In this document: in pieces, positions 25,884-33,859 of the stretch | Numbering within the stretch: the first letter of the stretch is position 1 | Layout: the number at the start of each line of letters is the position of its first letter | Source: Sphingobacterium oryzagri | Lineage (GTDB): Bacteria > Bacteroidota > Bacteroidia > Sphingobacteriales > Sphingobacteriaceae | DNA: 64,000 nucleotides | Assembly: GCF_028736175.1 (NCBI RefSeq) | Contig: NZ_CP117880.1 | Location: forward strand, 1,736,001 to 1,800,000 | Direction of reading: 5' to 3' | Program-made: the position numbers and the translations under genes | The notes under the pieces: model-generated | What the model was told of the DNA's origin: nothing | Seen by the model: only the letters and a program-made list of their open reading frames with translations | Databases searched by the model: none

Positions 25884-27284
25884 TTAAGGTTTTCGCCTTT
25901 TCCATGCGAGCTGCCACTTTTTAAATTCGGATGGCTTAATACGAAAACGCGCGAAATTGCCCTCATGTAGTGATAGTAATTCCGTATCAACGACTTCTAT
26001 GAATTTCAGTCTGTCATTTGCAGGAATTTGCTGGGCGTATCGATCGATCGTTTCGGTAGCCTCTTGCTGCGGCATGGCATGGATGATAACTTGACTAATG
26101 GCTTTTCGAATGTCATCGCGATATTGCATCCGCCAATGATCAGGCTCACCTAGGGATTGTTTGATTGCTGCGTAACGCATTGCTGAACGCTCATAAGACC
26201 ATAAAAAAACGTCTTTGAGCAATTCAATGCGATTTAATTCGTAAACACCGAGCAGACCTCTGATATAGAGCTCTTGGGGTACATCTACGAATGCTAGCGG
26301 AGCTAGGTTATATTTGTTTAACGAGATATTTGCGGCTAATCGAGACACGCGTTTATTTACATCATCGAATGGTTGAAGATAGGGCATGTGCACCATAATA
26401 AAGAAAGCTTGCTCGAATGGATTTTTAATAGCGTTAGCTTTTTCTAATAGTATCGTAAACATTTCTTCAATCAGCTGCGGAATTCCTAAGGGTGTAAATA
26501 CTGCGTCGGCAATTCCGACGCCGAATGTCCGCAAACGGCCGGAAGCTGCTGGGTCGGGTAGTAATCCATCTGATAAAAGTGCATGTAGATTACGGATGGT
26601 ATAAACGTTAAAACCTATTTCTTCGCCTCCCTCCACAATAAATTCTATGGCATCCTTGTGGTTCAGAATCATTTGCGCGTCTGCGGCCTTCTTGTGATCT
26701 GCTTTCTTACCTTGTGATATGAGATATTGCGTATCAAGCAAGCTGTACGTATTTCCTTCTAATCGGCTAGAATTCCAGGAAAGATCAATTAACAAACGCT
26801 CAAGTACGGATTTTGCATAAGTGCCTGCTGGAGCATCTGTGGTGTTTGTGGTGCCTATTTCGGCCAACCTGCGCTTGTCTTCATCTGACAGGTAGCTATC
26901 TATATTCGGACGGTAGGAGAGTAAAAAATCGAGTTGATAGCCGACTGGCGTTCGTTGTGTAATTGGCCTTTCGATCAATTTTTTAACTTCTGCTCCGCCA
27001 TCGGACAATTTAATGTTCGCCATCTGATTGACTGACGAGGCACGACTGGCGTTGTATGCTTGAGGCGGTTCGCTGGCGAGCTGGTAGACTGTAGCACGGG
27101 TATTTCCAGTAAAATTAACAAGACCCATATCTCTTAGCTTATCCAAACGACGTTGTAGTGATCGTGTTTCGATGGCTAGTCCGGATGCGTCTTTGATAGC
27201 TTGTAGCGTGATGCCTTCCTTAGATGTGGCAAGTATTTGCGCTATGATGTCAAGTTCTTTTTTAATAGCTGTTTTTGTGCCCAT
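25884..27284 (-). CDS. Fic-domain protein with winged helix and altered active site
   Basis: A 466-residue protein. Residues 1-70 form a winged helix-turn-helix (TLQAIKDASGLAIETRSLQRRLDKLRD in overlapping parts). An inhibitory helix motif SSRLEGN lies at 172-178, as in Fic proteins with an N-terminal inhibitory helix. The Fic core motif, HPFx(D/E)GNGRxxR in active AMP-transferases, reads LQPFDDVNKRVSR at 303-315: the catalytic His is Gln304, the first Gly is Val and the second Lys. It therefore probably cannot AMPylate in the normal way, and may act as a regulator. The gene stands alone, with inverted repeats over its promoter. Confidence 0.87.
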   Translation of the reverse strand: MGTKTAIKKELDIIAQILATSKEGITLQAIKDASGLAIETRSLQRRLDKLRDMGLVNFTGNTRATVYQLASEPPQAYNASRASSVNQMANIKLSDGGAEVKKLIERPITQRTPVGYQLDFLLSYRPNIDSYLSDEDKRRLAEIGTTNTTDAPAGTYAKSVLERLLIDLSWNSSRLEGNTYSLLDTQYLISQGKKADHKKAADAQMILNHKDAIEFIVEGGEEIGFNVYTIRNLHALLSDGLLPDPAASGRLRTFGVGIADAVFTPLGIPQLIEEMFTILLEKANAIKNPFEQAFFIMVHMPYLQPFDDVNKRVSRLAANISLNKYNLAPLAFVDVPQELYIRGLLGVYELNRIELLKDVFLWSYERSAMRYAAIKQSLGEPDHWRMQYRDDIRKAISQVIIHAMPQQEATETIDRYAQQIPANDRLKFIEVVDTELLSLHEGNFARFRIKPSEFKKWQLAWKRRKP

Positions 27285-27307
27285 GCTTGTCTTTATTTTT
27301 ATTACAA

Positions 27308-27376
27308 CAAATGTATTTAAAATTTGTCGTAATAAAAATTTTGTGACAATTATTTTGTTTATTATGTCATAATTGT
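27308..27376 (-). promoter_or_regulatory. Fic gene promoter with putative operator half-sites
   Basis: A TACATTTG box (minus strand, 27315-27308) lies 23 bases before the Fic gene. Upstream of it are TGTCGTAAT (27325-27333), TGACAAT (27344-27350) and TGTCATAAT (27365-27373); ACAATTAT (27346-27353) and ATAATTGT (27369-27376) form an inverted repeat. Repeated TTGTC-like half-sites next to a gene that encodes a winged helix suggest autoregulation, which is inference. Confidence 0.4.
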
Positions 27377-27606
27377 GAACATTTTTCTTATTAAATTATG
27401 TTTTCTGTATACATTGCGTCATTATTTATTGGCGTAATGGTTTGAATAGATCTATCATTGCACCAAGACCCTTTGGTCAATACGGGCATGTTTAAAAAAA
27501 GTCTTCATGCAACAATGAACTAAAAGTAGATAGCACAGCTAGATAAACAAGCGTATTTGTAGGAAGCTTAAACAAACTCCCATGGCTGAGACACACAATC
27601 TAAAGC

Positions 27607-28344
27607 CTAAATTTCGACGATCAAAAAGTCTTTTTTCTGCTTGTTTTTTCGCAACACAGGTAGCGCTACGTTATATACATCTAGATTTTCGGCAAGCGAA
27701 CCCTTGAGTTGTCCGGCGTGGGCATGGCCATGAAATACGGCGGATACCTGGCGTCTGATGAGCGGTTCGGCGAGTAGGGAAGATCCTAAGAATGGGAATA
27801 TTTCCACCGGTTCTCCTTGCACAGTTTCTGCTGTGGGCGAATAATGCAGCAAAGCAACTTTGGGAATATCTGGAAACTCTTGCTCCAGCCTAGCTAGCGA
27901 TCGATCCAATTGCATTGATTCATCAACCGATTCCTGTACAAAGGCTTTCATCGCATCTTCGCCAAACATCGATAGCATATACCGATCAAAGCCGCCGCCA
28001 AAGCCTTTTACACCGGCAAATCCGGTTTCTTTTATGACGACAGACTCGCCGTCAAGCAACTGGAAATTGCTCGTTGTAAGTGTTTGTCTGATAAGTTTTT
28101 GTCTGCCTTTTTCGTAATCGTGGTTGCCGAGCACGCCCAAAGCAGGAATGTGTAGCGCATGTAGTTCTTCTGCCAAGATATGGGCTTCTTCCTCATCACC
28201 CGTATCTGTGAGGTCGCCACATATCAAAAGCACATCGGCTAGCTCAGACAATTCTTCAAAGCAGTGCTTCCATTTCCCTTTATCCGTTATTTTAATATGT
28301 AAATCACCTACAGCGGCAATTTTTATTGGTTTGCGAGTAGCCAT
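27607..28344 (-). CDS. metallophosphoesterase
   Basis: A 245-residue calcineurin-like phosphoesterase. The di-metal motifs appear in order: GDLH (residues 13-16), GDLTD, GNHDYEK and HGHAHAG. No signal peptide. The substrate is unknown; related enzymes hydrolyse phosphodiesters or nucleotides. It lies 2 bases downstream of the nucleotidyltransferase-like gene, so the two are co-transcribed and may work together. Confidence 0.88.
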   Translation of the reverse strand: MATRKPIKIAAVGDLHIKITDKGKWKHCFEELSELADVLLICGDLTDTGDEEEAHILAEELHALHIPALGVLGNHDYEKGRQKLIRQTLTTSNFQLLDGESVVIKETGFAGVKGFGGGFDRYMLSMFGEDAMKAFVQESVDESMQLDRSLARLEQEFPDIPKVALLHYSPTAETVQGEPVEIFPFLGSSLLAEPLIRRQVSAVFHGHAHAGQLKGSLAENLDVYNVALPVLRKNKQKKDFLIVEI

Positions 28345-28346
28345 AT

Positions 28347-29090
28347 TTAAACAGTTTTAATAGTATACGATTTGTAATTCCATTCCCTTACATCTACCTG
28401 GTATTGTGTCTGATCGATCAGCGGTCCGCGACATACCTTCTCCACCGGCGGCGGCAGGTCATACTGTTCTTTTGCACGCTGTAGCAGGTTCATAAAAAGA
28501 TCTTGCGGAATAATAGCTGCATATTCTGAAGGGTAAACAAATTGAAAACTCAGCAGCTGACTAAGTAACAGATGCCAATGTGCGTCAATACGAAATAGTA
28601 AGTGATCCCAATCCAGTTGTTTGCCGTATTTGAGCAACGTGTGATTAATGTCTGCATTGTCGTTTCGTTCCCTATTTTGTACATAGAGTTTACACCAGAT
28701 CAATTCCTCGGCAGGAATATAGCGCACCGGGATGTCAAGAAAGTGACCTTCTGCGGATCTTTCGTACCACGAGTCATCCACGGTGCAGATGTGGTTTACG
28801 CTGTCAAAAATAATGTCGATATAAAAGTCGTCTTTAAATACTTTGGCAAGCCAACGTACATCGGTATGTTCTACACGAAACCCTTTGTCTTGAAAGAACT
28901 TTAAAATCGGTACATACTCCGTACTTTTACAAAAGATGTCTAAATCCTTTGTGTTTCGAAAAATACCCGTGTAATGGAACATGGCGAATGCGCCGCCCAG
29001 CATATAAGGAAGATTGCTTTCGTGCAGTAATCCCAGTGCTTCTTTGAAAAAAGCTTGTGAAGCTTGATTATCTTTTTCTGTTTCTTCCAT
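28347..29090 (-). CDS. nucleotidyltransferase-like protein
   Basis: A 247-residue protein with a MLGGAFAMFHYTGIFRNTKDLDIF segment (residues 31-54, described in parts): GG-A followed by T-K-D-L-D-I is the core of minimal nucleotidyltransferases of the polymerase-beta superfamily, with D-x-D as metal ligands; a third acidic residue in FYIDIIFD would complete the site. Similar proteins are annotated as nucleotidyltransferases of unknown substrate in Bacteroidota. It is not next to a HEPN partner; its partner here is a metallophosphoesterase 2 bases downstream. Confidence 0.7.
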   Translation of the reverse strand: MEETEKDNQASQAFFKEALGLLHESNLPYMLGGAFAMFHYTGIFRNTKDLDIFCKSTEYVPILKFFQDKGFRVEHTDVRWLAKVFKDDFYIDIIFDSVNHICTVDDSWYERSAEGHFLDIPVRYIPAEELIWCKLYVQNRERNDNADINHTLLKYGKQLDWDHLLFRIDAHWHLLLSQLLSFQFVYPSEYAAIIPQDLFMNLLQRAKEQYDLPPPVEKVCRGPLIDQTQYQVDVREWNYKSYTIKTV

Positions 29091-29417
29091 AGCTTAAAAT
29101 TTTGGAGGCGTTCAAGCAACGACCATTGTCGTTGCTGCCTCACTAAAAATAACCGTAGCCGAATAAATTAGTTTAGCACGTCGCTTTTTTGCGTATTAGT
29201 ACGAGTAGTAAGGTGACTCAGCGGTATCGAAGTCAAAGAACTGCCTTCGTTGTAACCAAATAATAACAGTTTGGTGTAGCTGCTGTGTGGTTATTACCCG
29301 TATTTTTTGAATTAATACGTGTTTCGTTTACATTTTTCAACTACTTGTTGCTTCCACTGTCTTTACTGCAGAAGGTCATCGAACCGGCTTTCTATTGTAT
29401 AATCAAGAATAAACACT
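29091..29417. other. intergenic region with one small hairpin
   Basis: No convincing gene. A perfect short hairpin, GCAACGAC (29116-29123) with GTCGTTGC (29128-29135) and a 4-base loop, lies just upstream of the minus-strand nucleotidyltransferase-like gene. The rest should carry the promoters of the two flanking genes; no consensus pair is clear. Confidence 0.5.
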
Positions 29418-29651
29418 ATGAAAAAATTAGCATTATTATTCGTTTTGGGCGCCCCACTTTACTTTTCATCTTGTGGTAACGACACCGAAAAAAAGGTGGA
29501 AGGTGAAGAAAGCACGCCAGGTCCGGTTACAGAAATGGACAAATCGCGCTACAACTTAAATTCTACCGATGAGCCACTTTACGGCACGACAGATACGTTG
29601 AAACAGGATTCTTTACAAAAAGCTGATTCGTTACGAAAAATCAATGAATAA
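29418..29651 (+). CDS. small lipoprotein, 77 aa
   Basis: A 77-residue protein beginning with a lipoprotein signal peptide (MKKLALLFVLGAPLYFSSC; lipobox FSSC with Cys19). The mature part is short, polar and rich in Asp, Glu, Lys and Thr, probably disordered, with repeated LKQDSLQKADSLRK. Function unknown. It lies upstream of egtD but about 130 bases away, and a TACGTTTG box in between suggests separate transcription. Confidence 0.8.
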   Translation: MKKLALLFVLGAPLYFSSCGNDTEKKVEGEESTPGPVTEMDKSRYNLNSTDEPLYGTTDTLKQDSLQKADSLRKINE

Positions 29652-29693
29652 ACAATCAGTTACTGTACAATGTAATTGGACGTGTTTTACTCA

Positions 29694-29701
29694 TACGTTT
29701 G
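29694..29701 (+). promoter_or_regulatory. -7 box (TACGTTTG) of the egtDB operon
   Basis: An exact TAnnTTTG match about 80 bases before egtD; no -33 match. Confidence 0.4.
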
Positions 29702-29782
29702 ATGCGCTGATGGTCGTTAGATGAGTATTGGCTTGGCAAACATTTTCTCCCGTTGATTGTCTTTTATGAAAAGCTGTAACCT

Positions 29783-30769
29783 ATGTATATGCGAAAAGAG
29801 CACGCGGGCGTAACCGACTGTCAGCAGGATAAAACGGAGTTTTATCGCGACGTGATGGTTGGGCTTCGGAAGTCGGCTAAAAGTTTACCTTCAAAATATT
29901 TTTACGATGCCCGGGGAGATGTGCTCTTTCAGCAGATTATGCGCTGTCCGGAGTACTACCTGACCAGATGCGAAGAAGAGATTTTCAAAAAGCAAACAAA
30001 TACCCTTGTTAAGTATCTTTTTCAACCGGGAAAGCGTGTTGATCTGATCGAACTTGGCGTAGGCGACGCCAGTAAAACTCATCATTTGTTAGCAAGATTG
30101 CTAGAAAAGGATTATGAGTTTACGTACCGACCCATTGATATTTCTACGCATATTATAACCGAGCTACAGACCAGCTTGCCGACCAAATTTCCGAGTATAA
30201 ATATTTCAGCATTTCAGGGTGACTATTTTGCGGGGTTGGCCGAGTTCCAAAAGATAAGTTCGCTACCAAAAATTGTTCTTTTTTTGGGAGCTAATATTGG
30301 GAATATGCCGCGAGAGCAAGCGCAGGATTTTTGTAAACAGGTTCGCCAGTATTTAAATAAAGGCGATCGCATGCTGGTCGGTTTTGACCTCATGAAAAAC
30401 CCGCGTATCGTCCAAGCTGCTTATGATGACGAAGCGGGATTAACATGGCGTTTCAACATCAACTTACTACACCGCATCAATAGCGAGCTCGGTGCTGATT
30501 TCAATACTGATTTATTTGAACATTATTGTCAATACGATCCTATAGACGGCACCTGTAGCAGTTACTTGGTCAGTTTGTTAGACCAGGTCGTTCATTTTTC
30601 TAAAGAAAAGATCAGTTTCGAGCAGGGAGAAGTAATTCATATGGAAGTGTCGCAAAAATACAAGCTGGAGGAGATAAACGCATTGGCTGAACGGGCTTGT
30701 TTTTCTCCAATACATCGCATAACAGATAGCAAGGCGTGGTTTGTTGACGCGATCTGGGAGGCCATTTAA
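29783..30769 (+). CDS. egtD: L-histidine N-alpha-methyltransferase EgtD
   Basis: A 328-residue enzyme that trimethylates histidine to hercynine with S-adenosylmethionine, the first step of ergothioneine synthesis. EgtD signatures are SKYFYDARGDVLFQQI, CPEYYLTRCEEEI, the SAM-binding IELGVGDASKT and FLGANIGNM, and a C-terminal SQKY segment. The start at 29783 adds a few residues; MRKEHAG two codons later is equally possible. egtB follows 15 bases downstream. Confidence 0.94.
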   Translation: MYMRKEHAGVTDCQQDKTEFYRDVMVGLRKSAKSLPSKYFYDARGDVLFQQIMRCPEYYLTRCEEEIFKKQTNTLVKYLFQPGKRVDLIELGVGDASKTHHLLARLLEKDYEFTYRPIDISTHIITELQTSLPTKFPSINISAFQGDYFAGLAEFQKISSLPKIVLFLGANIGNMPREQAQDFCKQVRQYLNKGDRMLVGFDLMKNPRIVQAAYDDEAGLTWRFNINLLHRINSELGADFNTDLFEHYCQYDPIDGTCSSYLVSLLDQVVHFSKEKISFEQGEVIHMEVSQKYKLEEINALAERACFSPIHRITDSKAWFVDAIWEAI

Positions 30770-30784
30770 TAGCTAATAAACATC

Positions 30785-31945
30785 ATGATGAGCGATTTAA
30801 TAAATCAATTTCTGACGATCAGAAACCGGTCCGAAGAACTTTGTGCGGGCTTAATTACCGAAGATTATGTCGTGCAACCGGCTGAATTTGTGAGCCCGCC
30901 CAAATGGCACTTAGGCCATACTTCCTGGTTTTTTGAAACGTTTCTCCTGGCGCAGAAGCCCGGCTATGAACCCTTCGATCCGCAATACAATTATGTGTTT
31001 AATAGCTATTACGAAACCATCGGTGCCCGCGTTATCCGCACAGATCGAGGTAACCTTAGCCGGCCCAGTGTTGCCGATATTTATGCTTATCGCAAACATA
31101 TAGATAGTCAGTTGTCCGAATGGGTGACAACTTGGGCAGACGATAACCCGCTTGTCGAGATATTGATACTTGGCTTACATCATGAGCAGCAGCATCAAGA
31201 ATTGTTGCTCACCGATATCAAGTACATTCTGGGGCACAATCCACTTTTCCCCGCATACGATCCAGCTTTTAAAGAAAAAGAATCATTCTCCAGTACATTC
31301 GACGCATTTATTCAGATAGATGAAGGTCTATACACCATTGGTCATGTTGCGGATGGCTTTTGTTACGATAATGAGCAGGCTAGTCATAAAGTTTGGCTCG
31401 ATCGTTTTGAAATCGCTATGCAACTGGTTACGAATGCTGATTATTTGGAATTTATCGCCGCGGGTGGCTATGCAGATTTTTCTTATTGGCATGCGGAAGG
31501 TTGGGATTGGCTGAAAAATGAGCATATCAACGGACCGCTGTATTGGCATGAGATAGAAGGCGAGTGGATGGTGTATGATTTAGGCGGATTACGAAAAGTC
31601 GATCCTGACGGGCTGTTGTGTCATATCAGTTTTTATGAAGCCGCTGCTTATGCCAATTGGAAAGGAATGCGTTTGCCAACAGAGCAAGAGTGGGAAGTTG
31701 CAGCGATCGCTTTCGACTGGGGGCGGCGTTGGGAATGGACAAACAGCGCTTACCTTCCTTATCCGGGCTTTAAAAAGGCTGCGGGCGCCATTGGTGAATA
31801 CAATGGTAAATTTATGGTCAACCAAATGGTGTTACGTGGAGCGTCGGATGCGACGCCAAAAGACCACAGCCGCATAACGTACCGTAATTTTTTCCACGCA
31901 TCAGCACGTTGGCAATATACAGGTATTCGCTTAGTGAAAAGTTGA
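30785..31945 (+). CDS. egtB: ergothioneine biosynthesis sulfoxide synthase EgtB
   Basis: A 386-residue non-haem iron enzyme that joins hercynine to a thiol (cysteine or gamma-glutamylcysteine) with oxygen. An N-terminal DinB-like helical bundle holds the iron ligands: HLGH (H45) and HHEQQHQE (H133-x3-H137-x-E139). The C-terminal half is an FGE-sulfatase-type domain ending FFHASARWQYTGIRLVKS. With egtD it forms the minimal pathway; the later lyase EgtE and EgtC are absent here and may be encoded elsewhere or replaced by generic enzymes. Confidence 0.93.
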   Translation: MMSDLINQFLTIRNRSEELCAGLITEDYVVQPAEFVSPPKWHLGHTSWFFETFLLAQKPGYEPFDPQYNYVFNSYYETIGARVIRTDRGNLSRPSVADIYAYRKHIDSQLSEWVTTWADDNPLVEILILGLHHEQQHQELLLTDIKYILGHNPLFPAYDPAFKEKESFSSTFDAFIQIDEGLYTIGHVADGFCYDNEQASHKVWLDRFEIAMQLVTNADYLEFIAAGGYADFSYWHAEGWDWLKNEHINGPLYWHEIEGEWMVYDLGGLRKVDPDGLLCHISFYEAAAYANWKGMRLPTEQEWEVAAIAFDWGRRWEWTNSAYLPYPGFKKAAGAIGEYNGKFMVNQMVLRGASDATPKDHSRITYRNFFHASARWQYTGIRLVKS

Positions 31946-31950
31946 CCTGA

Positions 31951-32457
31951 CTAAGGTACGAGGCGCTTACCTAAAATCTTTAGACCATACTCGTTGCCAT
32001 CCATTTCGGCTATACGCGGAAAATCGCCCCAATCAGTAAAACCAAAACGGTAAAACAAATTTAAGCTCGGTATATTATGTGAAAATATAAAAGCCAATAG
32101 CGTTTTAATCTGAAACTGCGGCGCCACATGGATCGCATGCTGCAATATTTGTTTGCCATAGCCGCTGCCGCGTTTGTCCATAGCCAAATAAATACTAATT
32201 TCCACCGTTCCGTTGTAAGCTGGTCGGCCATAAAAAGATTGAAAGCTTACCCAGCCTACCGTTTCTCCGGCTTGGTTTTCAACCATCCAAAGTGGGCGTC
32301 GTTCAGCGCTATGCTCTTCAAACCATTCAATTTTGCTTGCTATGCTGACTTCCTCCGTATCTGCTGTTACCAAACGTGAAGCGATCGTTGTGTTATAAAT
32401 AGCCACAATAGCTGCTAAATCCGTTTGTTGCGCATCACGATAGACCAATGCTTCCAT
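31951..32457 (-). CDS. GNAT N-acetyltransferase (phosphinothricin-acetyltransferase-like)
   Basis: A 168-residue GNAT protein. It has RDAQQTDLAAIVAIYNTTI at the start and the acetyl-CoA loop MDKRGSGYGKQIL (Q/RxxGxG/A form). The overall order resembles the Pat/Bar subgroup, which acetylates amino groups of small molecules such as methionine sulfone or phosphinothricin. The exact substrate is unknown. Its stop lies 5 bases from that of egtB, in convergent orientation. A TATATTTG box at 32477-32484 is its likely promoter. Confidence 0.83.
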   Translation of the reverse strand: MEALVYRDAQQTDLAAIVAIYNTTIASRLVTADTEEVSIASKIEWFEEHSAERRPLWMVENQAGETVGWVSFQSFYGRPAYNGTVEISIYLAMDKRGSGYGKQILQHAIHVAPQFQIKTLLAFIFSHNIPSLNLFYRFGFTDWGDFPRIAEMDGNEYGLKILGKRLVP

Positions 32458-32476
32458 GTTAATTGTTTTGTGGCTG

Positions 32477-32484
32477 CAAATATA
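32477..32484 (-). promoter_or_regulatory. -7 box (TATATTTG) of the GNAT gene
   Basis: Exact match on the minus strand, 19 bases before the ATG at 32457. Confidence 0.5.
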
Positions 32485-32548
32485 GTTATCAGGTGTAAAT
32501 AAATGCGCAGTTTATCGCGGTTGATTTGCGGATTAACTAATTTTTAGA

Positions 32549-33001
32549 TTATCCCCGATACAACATCTTATACATATCAAAACCCGGTGCCCAAAAATCT
32601 TTTTTGATGGCTACGGTTTCAAAACCGTTTTTCTCATAAAAACGATAAGCCATCTGTGAAGTGCGCACGCTAATGGTCTTAATGTCGTCTAAGGATTGCA
32701 ATATATGAATACGGTGCTGCAACAGTTTCGTGCCCAAACCCTGCCCATGTGCTTCCGGATGTACAAAGTCCCAACTCAATTTGCCGATACCTTCGGCTTT
32801 TTCAAAGTTGATACCAGCGGCAGCTACAATTTTTCCCTGCCGCTCGGCCACAAAATAAAGTTCAATTTCCTGATCGAGGTAATGATCAAGGTCTGCAATT
32901 TCCTCTTCTGCAAAGTACGTGGGCACAAGCAAGCTCATCAGTTCGAGCACAGAATCTTTGTCTTGTGGTAGATAGGGGCGAATGTTAATTGCTTTTTTCA
33001 T
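32549..33001 (-). CDS. GNAT family N-acetyltransferase
   Basis: A 150-residue GNAT-fold protein with the acetyl-CoA loop HPEAHGQGLGTKLLQ and the closing YRFYEKNGFETV. The substrate is unknown. It lies upstream of the other GNAT gene but 90 bases away, with a promoter box between them, so they are separately expressed. Confidence 0.82.
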   Translation of the reverse strand: MKKAINIRPYLPQDKDSVLELMSLLVPTYFAEEEIADLDHYLDQEIELYFVAERQGKIVAAAGINFEKAEGIGKLSWDFVHPEAHGQGLGTKLLQHRIHILQSLDDIKTISVRTSQMAYRFYEKNGFETVAIKKDFWAPGFDMYKMLYRG

Positions 33002-33388
33002 CTTGGTTACATCGTTTTCTTTTTTGAATAGATTTTTTGTTTGACTAATTTCTTTGGAAAGCCGTCACCTACTTAATAGACAAAATAAAGTTATTTTTTG
33101 TTTTTTTGCACATTGCACGCAACTTTTTGAATACATAAAGCACGCTAGATTAGTATGTACAAGCTTATGATGTTTGCAAAACAAAGTAGGTAGGCTTTCT
33201 CGGATTGCTAAAAAGGTCGCTTTGAAAAGGCGTATGCGCTTCAACAACTGTTGGATAACAGCTCGCTTGCGACGAAAGAATTCGATTATTCCGTCAGCTA
33301 ATCATACCTCTATGTGGCCAGTATCCGGAGCGTGTGGCCAGAACCGCGTCTTTAAAAGAAGCAACGCCGACTGTGCTTTTCCCTTCCG
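33002..33388. other. non-coding stretch with decayed coding sequence
   Basis: No intact ORF. Around 33210-33300 one frame reads FEKAYALQQLLDNSSLATKE before a stop, then continues with further stops and shifts towards the efflux-protein fragment at 33389. This looks like a degraded gene, but I cannot assign that upstream piece to a family. Confidence 0.4.
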
Positions 33389-33652
33389 ATGTTCGGCGAA
33401 GTGTCAGACGCTTTGGCAATCGTGTCGCATAGCGATGAACGCCTAGCTTTGATCGCCGAGAAAACAGCATCGCTCAACAAGGCTTCGAACGATGCGCTAT
33501 TGCTTTATCAAAACGGTATGGCAAACTATTTGGAGGTGATTACCGCACAAAGTAATGCGTTGCAAAATGAGCTGGATGCAATAACCATACACCGGGATAA
33601 ATTGCAAGCGTTGACCGATTTGTATCGTGCATTAGGCGGAGGAGTAGAGTAA
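33389..33652 (+). pseudogene. 3' remnant of an efflux outer-membrane protein (TolC/NodT family)
   Basis: Only the last 87 codons of an RND-efflux outer-membrane lipoprotein remain. They read FGEVSDALAIV, then a coiled segment, LYQNGMANYLEVITAQSNAL, and the terminal LYRALGGG, all hallmarks of the C-terminal helical hairpin of this family (normally about 460 residues). The signal peptide and beta-strands are missing, and no start codon or membrane-fusion partner is nearby. The piece ends next to a palindromic repeat, so a deletion or rearrangement here is likely. Confidence 0.8.
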
Positions 33653-33732
33653 GGAAGGCGATCTCTTTAGCGGGAGAGGCTGCCGAGGCAAGCGACCGAG
33701 AGACGAGGCTGTCTGGAAAGTAACTACCTTTC

Positions 33733-33815
33733 GTCATCGAGCAGGAGGAACGATGGCGAAGCAATCTCAGAAAAATAAAAATGCAGATTGCTTCGTCATA
33801 CTTCCTCGCCATGAC
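33733..33815. repeat. palindromic interspersed-type repeat, about 83 bp
   Basis: Two imperfect arms, 33733-33767 (GTCAT...GGAGGAACGATGGCGAAG...CAATCT) and 33785-33815 (AGATTGCTTCGTCATACTTCC...GCCATGAC), around a 17-base A-rich loop. It resembles the dispersed GAAGCAATCT / AGATTGCTTCGTC palindromes seen in many bacterial genomes. No transposase is present. Confidence 0.65.
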
Positions 33816-33859
33816 ACATTTTGAAGTTGATCAATTATTTTTTGTACAGCGCCAAAACC

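Noticed and set aside
33174-33446. 90-codon ORF in the degraded region
   Set aside because: Its translation is Arg/Cys-rich and unlike real proteins, while another frame shows a decayed coding sequence.
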